From NCBI GenBank assembly GCA_040772005.1, contig JAXGYZ010000002.1, positions 558,001 to 622,000 of the forward strand: DNA of 64,000 nucleotides, given 5' to 3'. Numbering within the stretch: the first letter of the stretch is position 1; each line of letters opens with the position of its first letter. This document shows positions 17,320 to 25,066 of the stretch, piece after piece. Source of the DNA: MWBF01 sp040772005 (lineage in GTDB: Bacteria > Chloroflexota > Anaerolineae > CG2-30-64-16). The notes below the pieces were generated by a model, which saw only the letters and a list, made by a program, of their open reading frames with translations, had not been told where the DNA came from and made no database searches. A program made the position numbers and the translations under genes.

Positions 17320-18378
17320 CTACAGCTTCGCCATCACGTCTTCCAGCGCGGCGCGGCTGGGGCGGAGCTTGTCCTCCGTCAGGTGGACGAGCGGAGTTTC
17401 CGGCACGTGCAGCAGCTCGTGCAGGTCGGGCCGCTCCTGCTGGTTGATGTAGATGAGGCCGGTGATGAACTGCTGGTTCTGCCGCGCCTCTTCGAGCGTG
17501 CGGAACGCGTTCATCTTGTCGGTCGGGTCATAGTCCGGGTCCAGCTTCTTGAGCAGGATGCGCGAGCCATCGTGCATCGCGACTTCCATCTCGCCCTCGT
17601 AGTAGCCGATGCTGATTTCCTCGTAGTGCGGGATGAAGTTCAGCTCGTTGAGCGCGGTCTCCTTCTGCTTGCCCCAGGTGTAGCTCTTGCTCGAATCGTC
17701 GTGGTTGTTGAAGGTGACGCACGGGCTGATGATGTCGAGCACGGCGATGCCGCGATGGCTGAACGCGGCCTTGAGCAGCGTCTCCACCTGGCGCGGGTCG
17801 CCCGCGAAGCTGCGCGCAACGAACGTCGCGTTGGCGGCCAAGGCCTCCAGGCAGATGTCGAGCGGGGGCAGGTTGTTGACCCCCGCGTACTTGAGCCGTT
17901 GGCCCAGGTCCGCGGTCGCGCTGAACTGGCCCTTGGTCAGCCCGTAGACGCCGTTGTTCTCCACGATGTAGAGCATCGGGACGTTGCGGCGCACCGCATG
18001 CTTGAACTGGCCGGTGCCGATGGAGGCCGTGTCGCCGTCGCCGCTGACGCCGATCACGGTCAGGTTGCGGTTGGCAATGGCCGCGCCGGTTGCCACGGCA
18101 GGCATACGGCCGTGCACGCCGTTGAACGCGTGGCTCCAGCCCAGGAAGTAGGCGGGCGACTTGCTGCTGCAGCCGATGCCGCTCATCTTGACGACCTGCG
18201 TCTGGTCCAGGCCCAGCTCCCAGGCGACGTTGATGATGCGCTGGCTGATGGTATCGTGGCCGCAGCCCTTGCACAGGGTGGACGGCGCGCCCTTATACGC
18301 GTTCCGATCCAGGCCCAGGCTATTGACTTTAATCGCCGCCGCTGCCGGGCGGGCGGGTGCTTCAGTCGTGGTTCCCAT
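17320..18378 (-). CDS. korB: 2-oxoacid:ferredoxin oxidoreductase, beta subunit
   Basis: 352 residues from ATG 18378, preceded on the minus strand by AAGGAG six bases upstream. This start leaves an 11-bp gap after korA. The subunit binds thiamine diphosphate and, with KorA, decarboxylates a 2-oxoacid to the acyl-CoA while reducing ferredoxin. The motifs are TLCKGCGHD (C36, C39) where the family has CPGCGH, and GVSGDGDTASIGTGQ followed by VENNGVYGLTKGQ for ThDP/Mg binding. Length fits KorB/OorB rather than the larger single-chain pyruvate enzymes. There is no separate delta subunit with 4Fe-4S motifs nearby, as in two-subunit KorAB. 2-Oxoglutarate is the most likely substrate, but pyruvate or branched 2-oxoacids cannot be excluded. 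Confidence 0.92.
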   Translation of the reverse strand: MGTTTEAPARPAAAAIKVNSLGLDRNAYKGAPSTLCKGCGHDTISQRIINVAWELGLDQTQVVKMSGIGCSSKSPAYFLGWSHAFNGVHGRMPAVATGAAIANRNLTVIGVSGDGDTASIGTGQFKHAVRRNVPMLYIVENNGVYGLTKGQFSATADLGQRLKYAGVNNLPPLDICLEALAANATFVARSFAGDPRQVETLLKAAFSHRGIAVLDIISPCVTFNNHDDSSKSYTWGKQKETALNELNFIPHYEEISIGYYEGEMEVAMHDGSRILLKKLDPDYDPTDKMNAFRTLEEARQNQQFITGLIYINQQERPDLHELLHVPETPLVHLTEDKLRPSRAALEDVMAKL

Positions 18379-18389
18379 GATGTGCTCCT

Positions 18390-20261
18390 TTACTGCAAAC
18401 CCTTCTGGACCTGTTCGGCAATCCACGCCGCAGTCAACGACAGGCCGTTGCTGCGCGCGACCGAAACCATCTTGCCCGCGCACCCCAGCATCTCCGACCG
18501 GAGGATCTGGTGCAACTGGCCTTCGTAGTTATTCTCCACGACGAAGATGCGGCTGTACTTCTCGGTGAAGGCCCGGACCGCATCGTTGATCGGCAGCGCC
18601 CGCAGCCGCAGATAGCTCGTCTCGATGCCGGCCGCCCGCAGCAGGTCGCGCGCCTCCATGATGGCCGGGTGGTTCGAGCCGACGCTGATGATCGCAACAT
18701 CCGTGCCCGCAACCTCGTCGACGTACGGCCCGGGGACAAGATTGCGCGTCGTTTCCCACTTGCGCGCCAGCCGGTCCATGTTGGCTTCCCAGTCTTCGGG
18801 CCGCTCGCTGTAGGTGGCGTACTCGGTGTGGCCGGTGCCGCGGGTGAAGTAGGCCGCCGCGCGGTGTCGCGTGCCGGGCAGCGTGCGCCAGCCGACGCCG
18901 TCGCCATCCACGTCCTTGTAGCGGCCCCATGAGTTGCCCAGCTCGTTGAGCTGTTCCACCGTGAGCACCTTGCCGCGGTCCAGCGGGCGCTCCGGATACT
19001 TGAACTGGTCGCTGATCCAGACATTCATGCCGAGGTCCAGGTCGCTCAGCACCATGACCAGGGTTTGCAGGCGCTCCGCCAGATCCAATGCGACGTGGCC
19101 GAACTCGAACGCCTCCGCGGGGTCAGCCGGGAAGAGCAGCGGATGGCGCGTGTCGCCGTGGCTGAGATAGTAGGCTGCGGAGATGTCGCCCTGGCTGGTG
19201 CGCGTCGGCAGGCCGGTGCTGGGGCCGATGCGCTGGATGTCCCAGACGACCGCGGGCACCTCCGCGAAATAGGCCAGGCCGGCGAACTCGCCCATCAGGT
19301 CGATGCCGGGGCCGGAAGTCGCGGTCATGGCGCGCGCCCCCGCCCAGCCCGCGCCGATGACCATGCCGAGCGCGGCCAGCTCATCCTCCGCCTGGATGAT
19401 GGCGAAGTTGCCGCGGCCGGTCTCGGGATCGGTGCGCAGCTTGGGCAGGTACTTGTTGAGCGCGTCGGGCAGGCTGGACGCGGGGGTGATCGGGTACCAC
19501 GAGACGACGGTCACGCCGCCGAAGATGCTGCCGAGCGCGGCCGCGGTGTTGCCATCCACGAGCATCTTGTCCTCGTTGAAGCCGGTCATGCGCTCGACGC
19601 GGTAGGGATCGGTTTTGACCAGGTTGGCCTGCGCCCACTCGTAGGCGCGGCGCACCATGTCCATGTTGAGCTCGATGGGCTTGCGCTTGCCGTCGAAGTT
19701 CCACTCGACCGCGGCCTCGATTTCGGCCATGTCCAGGTCGAGGATGTGGACGAGCACGCCGACGTAGACCATGTTGGCAATGTAGTCACGCAGCTCGAAG
19801 GGCAGGCTGGCTTCCTTGACCAGCTTGCCGACCGGCATCGGGTAGTAGGTGACGTCGGGCCGCCGCGCGGCGACCGGCAGCGAGTCGTCGTAGAGCACGA
19901 TGCCGCCCTCCGCGACCTGCGCCATGTCTTCCGCGGCCGTGCGGCCGTTCATGCACACCGCAATTTCGTAGGGGTCACGGCGGCCGAGGTAGCCGTCCTT
20001 GCTGAGACGGATGATGTACCAGGTAGGCAGGCCCTGGATGTTGCTGGGGAAGAGGTTCTTGCCGGTGACGGGGATGCCCATCTTGAAGAACGCCCGCAGC
20101 AATACACCGTTGCTCGTCTGGCTGCCCGAGCCGTTGACCGTTGCGATGTTGAGCGAGAAGTTATTCACCCGCACGCCATCGCTTTGCGCCGCCGGCTGTG
20201 GCTGTGCTGCCACAGCGGACGAGACTTCGTCGGGACGGACTCTGTCCGACATGAGGCTCAT
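18390..20261 (-). CDS. korA: 2-oxoacid:ferredoxin oxidoreductase, fused gamma-alpha subunit
   Basis: 623 residues; ATG at 20261 with AAGGAG eight bases upstream. The ATG overlaps the regulator's stop by four bases (ATGA), so translation is coupled. Residues ~30-215 are the gamma domain (NIATVNGSGSQTSNGVLLRA opening). Residues ~235-610 are the alpha (PFOR I/II) domain, with WYPITPASSLPD and IQAEDELAALGMVIGAGWAG, the CoA and pyrimidine-contacting segments. The gamma-alpha order is typical of two-subunit KorAB enzymes of Actinobacteria, Chloroflexota and archaea. It works in the cytoplasm in the TCA cycle or its reverse. Confidence 0.93.
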   Translation of the reverse strand: MSLMSDRVRPDEVSSAVAAQPQPAAQSDGVRVNNFSLNIATVNGSGSQTSNGVLLRAFFKMGIPVTGKNLFPSNIQGLPTWYIIRLSKDGYLGRRDPYEIAVCMNGRTAAEDMAQVAEGGIVLYDDSLPVAARRPDVTYYPMPVGKLVKEASLPFELRDYIANMVYVGVLVHILDLDMAEIEAAVEWNFDGKRKPIELNMDMVRRAYEWAQANLVKTDPYRVERMTGFNEDKMLVDGNTAAALGSIFGGVTVVSWYPITPASSLPDALNKYLPKLRTDPETGRGNFAIIQAEDELAALGMVIGAGWAGARAMTATSGPGIDLMGEFAGLAYFAEVPAVVWDIQRIGPSTGLPTRTSQGDISAAYYLSHGDTRHPLLFPADPAEAFEFGHVALDLAERLQTLVMVLSDLDLGMNVWISDQFKYPERPLDRGKVLTVEQLNELGNSWGRYKDVDGDGVGWRTLPGTRHRAAAYFTRGTGHTEYATYSERPEDWEANMDRLARKWETTRNLVPGPYVDEVAGTDVAIISVGSNHPAIMEARDLLRAAGIETSYLRLRALPINDAVRAFTEKYSRIFVVENNYEGQLHQILRSEMLGCAGKMVSVARSNGLSLTAAWIAEQVQKGLQ

Positions 20262-20971
20262 ACTGCTTCTCCTTGAAGTTCGGTGACAGAAACCGAGAGT
20301 TCATGGGCCACGCCCATTCTGTCAAGCAAGCGCATGTGCTGAATCAAAAGTTCCTTGCCGTGCGCGTATTCTCCGTTGTGGATGGCCCCGGCGATGCGCG
20401 CATGGTAGCCCCAGACTTCCTGCAAATAGCTGTAATCGGCATAGGTGTTCAGTTCGACTGCTTCGTAGGCGTCCCAATAGGCTTCCAGCAGGCCCAGGAC
20501 GAAGGGGTTTGCGATGCGCCGGAAGATGCCCAGGTGAAACGCCCGGTGTTCCTCGTATGGAATCTGGATGCGCGATTCGCCCAGCTTGGCGTGCGCCCGC
20601 TCGACGAGCTGGCACAGGTCCGCCTTGTCCTCGTCGGTCAGGAGCACGACGGCCTCGTCCCAGAAGGCCGTTTCCAGGTGGATGCGCAGGGTGCTGTACG
20701 CGCGGAAGGCCTCAGGGTCCAGCCCCAGCGCGATCATCAGGCCGAGACGCACGGCAGGGCGGAAGTCGTAGGGCAGGCAGCGGATCCCGCGGCGCGGGCT
20801 CGCCTCCACCAGGCCCAGGACCCGCGCGACCTCGAACTGCTCGCGCAGCTTGCCGACGCTGATGCCCACCTCCGTGCTGATTTCGTCGAGCGACGGCAGC
20901 CGCTCGCCGGGCTGGCAGCCGTGTGCCAGCAAGTAACGGAGGAATTCTGAGTCGAGATGCGAAAGAATCAT
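20258..20971 (-). CDS. GntR family (FCD-type) regulator of korAB
   Basis: 237 residues from ATG 20971 (MILSHLDSEF). An in-frame ATG at 21031 exists, but it lies upstream of the minus-strand -10 box (21021-21026), so it cannot be on that transcript. A winged helix-turn-helix occupies about 10-70 (GERLPSLDEISTEVGISVGK, with an extra-short N-arm). An all-helical FCD-like ligand domain follows (about 80-220; HLETAFWDE, HRAFHLGIF). It is the first gene of an operon with korA and korB (ATGA overlap), so it probably senses a 2-oxoacid or related acid. Autoregulation is inferred from the inverted repeat at 20991-21011, just upstream of its start. Confidence 0.85.
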   Translation of the reverse strand: MILSHLDSEFLRYLLAHGCQPGERLPSLDEISTEVGISVGKLREQFEVARVLGLVEASPRRGIRCLPYDFRPAVRLGLMIALGLDPEAFRAYSTLRIHLETAFWDEAVVLLTDEDKADLCQLVERAHAKLGESRIQIPYEEHRAFHLGIFRRIANPFVLGLLEAYWDAYEAVELNTYADYSYLQEVWGYHARIAGAIHNGEYAHGKELLIQHMRLLDRMGVAHELSVSVTELQGEAV

Positions 20972-20990
20972 GTATGCTGCTCTCAATCCT

Positions 20991-21011
20991 CCGATTGATT
21001 GGAACAATCGG
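20991..21011. promoter_or_regulatory. Putative operator of the GntR regulator
   Basis: Perfect inverted repeat CCGATTG (20991-20997) / CAATCGG (21005-21011) with a 7-bp spacer. A further half-site GGATTGATTG follows at 21010-21019. It sits just downstream of the minus-strand start site and overlaps the plus-strand -35 box, so bound repressor could block both directions. Confidence 0.6.
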
Positions 21012-21028
21012 ATTGATTGCATTATAAT
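20999..21028 (+). promoter_or_regulatory. Promoter for the small protein gene at 21064
   Basis: TTGGAA (20999-21004), 18-bp spacer, TATAAT (21023-21028). The -10 lies inside the palindrome ATTATAAT used by the opposing promoter. Confidence 0.6.
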
Positions 21029-21048
21029 CATGCCTGAGCGGATTGCAA
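21021..21048 (-). promoter_or_regulatory. Promoter for the GntR-korA-korB operon
   Basis: On the minus strand: TTGCAA (21048-21043), 16-bp spacer, TATAAT (21026-21021). Predicted start of transcription is near 21014, about 43 nt before ATG 20971. Confidence 0.6.
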
Positions 21049-21063
21049 GTCAGGAGGAATACT

Positions 21064-21372
21064 ATGCTCGTCGTGCGTGATGTCTTTCAGGCGAAGTACG
21101 GCCGTGGCGATGAGCTGGTGGCCCTGTTCCAGGAACTGGACGGCTACTGGCACCAGTCCATGCGCAGAGTGCCATTTCGCAACTTCCGGATTCTCACGGA
21201 CGCCAGCGGTCCGTTTTTTACCGTCGTGACCGAGATGGAAGTGGATACTATGGCGGCCTGGGAAGAGGTTGTGGCCAAAGAGCTTGCGCTGCCGCAGTTC
21301 GGGGATTGGTTTGCGCGCATGGCGCCGCTCGTCGAGACGGGCCGCCGCGAGTTTTATCACCTGGTTGGATAG
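21064..21372 (+). CDS. Small protein, probable dimeric alpha/beta-barrel fold
   Basis: 102 residues from ATG 21064, with AGGAGG at 21052-21057; an upstream in-frame TTG at 21043 has no ribosome-binding site. The pattern of an N-terminal strand (MLVVRDVFQAKYGRGDELV), helix, RNFRILTDASGPFFTVVTEME strands and final helix fits NIPSNAP/ABM-like dimeric barrels. I do not recognise an exact family or substrate. It diverges from the GntR-korAB operon and shares its control region, so its expression is probably tied to the same signal. Confidence 0.7.
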   Translation: MLVVRDVFQAKYGRGDELVALFQELDGYWHQSMRRVPFRNFRILTDASGPFFTVVTEMEVDTMAAWEEVVAKELALPQFGDWFARMAPLVETGRREFYHLVG

Positions 21373-21495
21373 ATCGCTTCACGATTGTGCGCGGGCCACA
21401 TCCTTCGACTGGTGACTGTGGGCCGGCGAGGTTGAGCCGTACACCCGCTCAGGATGCTCCGCGCATCTGGATTTGCTGATAGTGCGGGGTTGAGA

Positions 21496-21525
21496 TTGGC
21501 CCCTGCATCCGGGGGGTGCTATAAT
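21496..21525 (+). promoter_or_regulatory. Promoter of gdhA
   Basis: TTGGCC (21496-21501), 18-bp spacer, perfect TATAAT (21520-21525). It implies a leader of about 125 nt. Confidence 0.6.
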
Positions 21526-21585
21526 TTGTCCTACCAGCGATGGTGCAATCAGCATAGGCTTCGCCCAAATGCTGAATATAAACGC

Positions 21586-21619
21586 GGAGTGCGGCCGCCT
21601 CCCCTGGCAGCCGCACTCC
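21586..21619 (+). promoter_or_regulatory. Leader hairpin of gdhA
   Basis: Perfect 10-bp stem GGAGTGCGGC/GCCGCACTCC with a 14-nt loop, about 20 nt upstream of the AAGGAAGGAG ribosome-binding site. It could modulate translation or mRNA stability. It matches no RNA family I know. Confidence 0.4.
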
Positions 21620-21656
21620 CGCAAATCCCTGCAATGGAGCAAGGAAGGAGTCACTC

Positions 21657-22979
21657 ATGCGCAACCCAATTCTCGAGGCACCCACACACCTCAAGCCCGA
21701 ACCCTCCGCTGCCGCGCTGCACCCTGAACAGGACCTTTGGGACACCGTTTTGGCCTCCCTGGATGACGTCGCCGCGCGCCTGAACCTGGATCCCGGCCTC
21801 CACGCGATCCTGCGCGAGCCTGAACGCGAGCTGACTGTGGCCGTGCCGGTCAGCATGGATGACGGCTCGACGAAGGTGTTCAAGGGCTACCGCGTGCAGC
21901 ATTCATCGGTGCGCGGCCCCTGTAAAGGGGGGATTCGCTATCATCCGGATGTCAACCTGAACGAAGTCAAGGGCCTGGCCGCGATGATGACGTGGAAGTG
22001 CGCGGTCGTCGATATCCCGTTCGGCGGCGCGAAGGGCGGCATCCAGGTCGATCCCACGGGCATGTCACAGGGCGAACTTGCCCGCATGACCCGGCGCTTT
22101 ACCTCGATGATCCTGCCCATCCTGGGCGGCAAGCGCGACATCCCCGCGCCCGACGTGAACACCAACGCACAGGTCATGGCCTGGATCGTGGACACGGCGA
22201 ACATGATCGAGGGCGTCCATATCCCCGAGATCGTCACCGGCAAGCCGTTGTCGTTGGGCGGCTCGCTGGGCCGCAAGGAGGCCACCGGCCGCGGGGTCGC
22301 CATCGTCACCGGCGAGCTGCTCAAGCGGGAGGGCCGGGCCCTGTCCGACACGACGGTTGCGGTGCAGGGGTTCGGCAATGTCGGCTCCTGGGCCGCGCGC
22401 ATCCTGCGCGACATGGGCTGCAAGATCGTGGCCATCAGCGACGTAAGCGGCGGGCTGTACAACGCGAACGGGCTGGACCTGGCCGCAATCGACAAGGCCG
22501 TCGCCCAGCACCCGCGACACCTGCTCGAAGGGTATGCTGCGTCGGATGTCGATCGCATCAACAACGAGGAACTGCTCGAGACGCAGGCCGATGTGCTGAT
22601 TCCTGCGGCCCTGGAGCACCAGATTCGCGAGGACAATGCCGACCACATCCACGCGCGCTACATCGTCGAGGGCGCCAACGGCCCGACGACGCGCGAGGCC
22701 GACGAGATCCTGGAGGGCAAGGGCGTCATCGTGGTGCCCGACATCCTGGCGAATGCGGGCGGCGTCGCGACCAGCTACCTGGAATGGGTCCAGAATCTCC
22801 AGAATTTCTATTGGGAAGAAGACGAGGTCAACCAGCGGCTGACGAGCATCATGAAGCGGAGCTTCGCAGGTGTGTGGGACTTCTCGCGGGCCCAGCCTGT
22901 GCCTATGCGCCTCGGCGCGATGATGCTGGCGGTGTCGAAGGTCGCGGAGACGGCGCAGCAGCGCGGCATCTGGCCTTGA
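21657..22979 (+). CDS. gdhA: Glutamate dehydrogenase (Glu/Leu/Phe/Val family)
   Basis: 440 residues; ATG at 21657 after AAGGAAGGAG. It interconverts glutamate and 2-oxoglutarate plus ammonia with NAD(P)H in the cytoplasm. The substrate and catalytic lysines are K90 (GPCKGGIRYHP), K114 (MMTWKCAV) and K126 (PFGGAKGGI). The Rossmann motif is VQGFGNVGSWAA. Length and motifs match the hexameric ~420-residue class. Its product 2-oxoglutarate is the probable substrate of the neighbouring KorAB. The gene has its own promoter and leader hairpin. Confidence 0.95.
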   Translation: MRNPILEAPTHLKPEPSAAALHPEQDLWDTVLASLDDVAARLNLDPGLHAILREPERELTVAVPVSMDDGSTKVFKGYRVQHSSVRGPCKGGIRYHPDVNLNEVKGLAAMMTWKCAVVDIPFGGAKGGIQVDPTGMSQGELARMTRRFTSMILPILGGKRDIPAPDVNTNAQVMAWIVDTANMIEGVHIPEIVTGKPLSLGGSLGRKEATGRGVAIVTGELLKREGRALSDTTVAVQGFGNVGSWAARILRDMGCKIVAISDVSGGLYNANGLDLAAIDKAVAQHPRHLLEGYAASDVDRINNEELLETQADVLIPAALEHQIREDNADHIHARYIVEGANGPTTREADEILEGKGVIVVPDILANAGGVATSYLEWVQNLQNFYWEEDEVNQRLTSIMKRSFAGVWDFSRAQPVPMRLGAMMLAVSKVAETAQQRGIWP

Positions 22980-22983
22980 GGAC

Positions 22984-23079
22984 GATTGAAGATTGAAAAT
23001 TGAAGATTGAAGATTACAGACGAGGCGGCCATGTTTTGGCAATCTTCAATCTGTAATCTTCAATCTTCAATCCGTAATC
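22984..23079. repeat. Word-repeat palindrome ATTGAAGATTGAAGATT between gdhA and bcp
   Basis: 22-bp perfect arms (22999-23020 and 23050-23071) built from repeats of GATTGAA, with a 29-nt loop. It starts four bases after the gdhA stop. The same word array occurs at 27094-27164, 49706-49744 and 57909-57933. In RNA it would form a long AU-rich hairpin. Confidence 0.85.
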
Positions 23080-23091
23080 GTGGAGGGTGTG

Positions 23092-23577
23092 ATGGCGAAG
23101 AAGGAGACACCGGAGGGCGTGCCGGCGGTCGGTGAGATGGCGCCGGACTTCGAGCTGCCGGCGGACGACGGGACGACGGTGCGGTTGAGCGACCTGCGCG
23201 GGCAGCGGGTGATCATCTATTTCTACCCCAAGGATGACACGCCCGGCTGCACGACCCAGGCCTGCGGATTCCGCGATTCCTTCGTGGAAATCACCGAGAA
23301 GAACGGGGTGGTGCTGGGCATCAGCCCGGACGGGGTCAAGAGCCACGTCAAGTTCAAGACGAAGTTCGACCTGCCGTTCCGGCTGCTGGCGGACGAGGAG
23401 CGCAAGGTGGCGGAGCTATACGGAGTGTGGCGCGAGAAGACCAACTATGGCAAGACCTATATGGGGATTGTCCGCTCACACTTCGTGGTCGACGAGGAAG
23501 GCAAGCTGGCGGACGTGCAGTACGACGTCAGCCCGACCGTGAGCGTGGAGAGCGCGCTGGCAAGCCTGCGGCTGTAG
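23092..23577 (+). CDS. bcp: Bcp-type peroxiredoxin
   Basis: 161 residues from ATG 23092 (GGAGGG at 23082-23087); an in-frame GTG at 23080 is less likely. A thiol peroxidase reducing H2O2 and organic hydroperoxides, recycled by thioredoxin. The peroxidatic C53 and resolving C58 lie in DDTPGCTTQACGFRD, the CxxxxC spacing of alpha2-type PrxQ/Bcp. The AhpC-TSA fold starts at GEMAPDFELP. A strong terminator follows. Confidence 0.93.
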   Translation: MAKKETPEGVPAVGEMAPDFELPADDGTTVRLSDLRGQRVIIYFYPKDDTPGCTTQACGFRDSFVEITEKNGVVLGISPDGVKSHVKFKTKFDLPFRLLADEERKVAELYGVWREKTNYGKTYMGIVRSHFVVDEEGKLADVQYDVSPTVSVESALASLRL

Positions 23578-23628
23578 TTCTGTTTTAACCGCAAAGGCGC
23601 GAAGGACGCGAAGCGACCATTTCCCCCC

Positions 23629-23671
23629 AACCCGTTTCCTGGGCCAACTCGCGGCCTGGGAAACGGGTTTT
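23629..23671 (+). terminator. Rho-independent terminator of bcp
   Basis: Perfect 11-bp stem AACCCGTTTCC/GGAAACGGGTT (23629-23639, 23659-23669) with a 19-nt loop, ending in TTTT. Confidence 0.75.
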
Positions 23672-23750
23672 CCAAAGCAGCCCGAACGCATGACGGATCG
23701 GGCGCGCGATAGAGCCTGAATACATCTTGACTACCAGCGGAGGGCGAACC

Positions 23751-25061
23751 ATGGCATCTCGTCTCATCACATGGCTCGAACCGCTGTATCTGCTTGCGAT
23801 TGCTCCGCTGCTCCTCTTTCCTACGGTACGACCGATCTGGACCGCAGCGGCGCTTGCCCTCTTAGCCCTGGTTTGGCTGTTGCGGGCGTTCCTCCGCCGG
23901 GAGGTCTGGCCCGTCACGCCGTTCAACCCGGCGCTGCTGCTGTTCTGCCTGGCGGTTCCTCCGGCCGTATGGGCGTCCGCCTTTCCCGAACTGACCCTTC
24001 CCAAGCTCACCGGCCTGATCCTGGGGCTGGCAGCCTTTCGCGCGACGGGCTTTTTGGCTGCCACGCCGCGGGGACTTACGGTTATCCTCACGGTGTTCGG
24101 TCTCCTCGGCGCGGGCATGTGGGCGGTGGGATTGCTCGGCATCCAACTGCCAATCCTCGCGCCCCTGGTCCACCGCCTGCCATCTGCGTTGGTCAGCCTG
24201 CCCGGCGCACCCGAACAGGGCATCAACCCGAACCAGTTGGCCGGCGTCCTGGCGCTGTATCTGCCCTTCGTTCTTACATGGCTGCTCGTCTGCTTGCGGC
24301 GACGGCAGATCGTCTGGGCCGTCTTGCTTGGACTGGTCGCGCTCGCAGGCGCGGCAACCCTGCTCGTCACGCGTTCGCGCGCCGGCATAGTGGGCATTGC
24401 CGCAGCAGTCACGGCACTCGTCATCGTGTCCGTCTACCGGGAAGGCAGCTTGCGGCAGAAGCGGTGGGTCTCGGTTGCGGCCCTGGTCACCGTGACGGCA
24501 GGGGTGGTCGCGGGGGGAGTGTTCCTTCCGACATGGTTTGCCGGGACCGTTGCGAGCAGTCAGGTGGAGGCGCCGCTCGGAGATGCATTGCGGCAGCTAT
24601 CGCTGGAAGGGCGGGTCGAAATCTGGTCGCGCGCACTGTACGCGCTGCAGGACTTCCCATTCACCGGCGTCGGGCTGGGCACGTTTCGCCGGGTGGTCAA
24701 CCTGCTTTACCCGCTGTTCCTCATCCCCGCCGACATCGACATCGCGCACGCGCACAACATCTTCCTGCAGGTGGGCGTGGACCTCGGGCTCGGGGGACTG
24801 GTGGCGTACGGCGCGTTATTACTGGTTGCAGGGGCGGTGGCGTGGCAGGCCATACGGGGAGAAGACAGGATGCGGGGCCACATCGCGCTGGGGTTGCTGG
24901 CGGCGCTGATCGGGCTGCACGTCTACGGGTTGGCCGATGCGCTGGCCCTGGGTTCGAAGCCCGGGCTGGCGTTCTGGCTGGCGTTGGGGGTGCTCGGAGC
25001 CTTGGCGCAATTGCCGAGCGAGCAGCATAGGGACAAGGCGCCTAATTCGGGGGTTTTCTGA
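23751..25061 (+). CDS. O-antigen ligase family membrane protein
   Basis: 436 residues from ATG 23751 (GGAGGG at 23739-23744); a TTG at 23727 is also in frame. About ten hydrophobic segments. The Wzy_C/WaaL hallmarks are present: GINPNQLAGVLALYLPF, TRSRAGI (Arg in the loop), the periplasmic-type loop ending in LEGRVEIWSRAL, GVGLGTF, and the family His in AHAHNIFLQVGVDLG. It transfers or polymerises undecaprenyl-linked glycans on the outer face of the membrane. Ligase and polymerase members cannot be told apart by sequence alone. It converges on the minus-strand polysaccharide locus, with its stop five bases from that of the nucleotidyltransferase gene. Confidence 0.85.
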   Translation: MASRLITWLEPLYLLAIAPLLLFPTVRPIWTAAALALLALVWLLRAFLRREVWPVTPFNPALLLFCLAVPPAVWASAFPELTLPKLTGLILGLAAFRATGFLAATPRGLTVILTVFGLLGAGMWAVGLLGIQLPILAPLVHRLPSALVSLPGAPEQGINPNQLAGVLALYLPFVLTWLLVCLRRRQIVWAVLLGLVALAGAATLLVTRSRAGIVGIAAAVTALVIVSVYREGSLRQKRWVSVAALVTVTAGVVAGGVFLPTWFAGTVASSQVEAPLGDALRQLSLEGRVEIWSRALYALQDFPFTGVGLGTFRRVVNLLYPLFLIPADIDIAHAHNIFLQVGVDLGLGGLVAYGALLLVAGAVAWQAIRGEDRMRGHIALGLLAALIGLHVYGLADALALGSKPGLAFWLALGVLGALAQLPSEQHRDKAPNSGVF

Positions 25062-25066
25062 CCGCG

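Noticed and set aside
16915..18528. 537-codon plus-strand frame across the korB region
   Set aside because: It runs through repeat sequence and antisense to korB; no domain, no ribosome-binding site.
21373..21500. Possible additional copy of the ~200-bp repeat (CCTTCGACTGG... and CGCTCAGGATGCTCCG)
   Set aside because: Only short pieces match the 47442 and 51864 copies; too degenerate to call.
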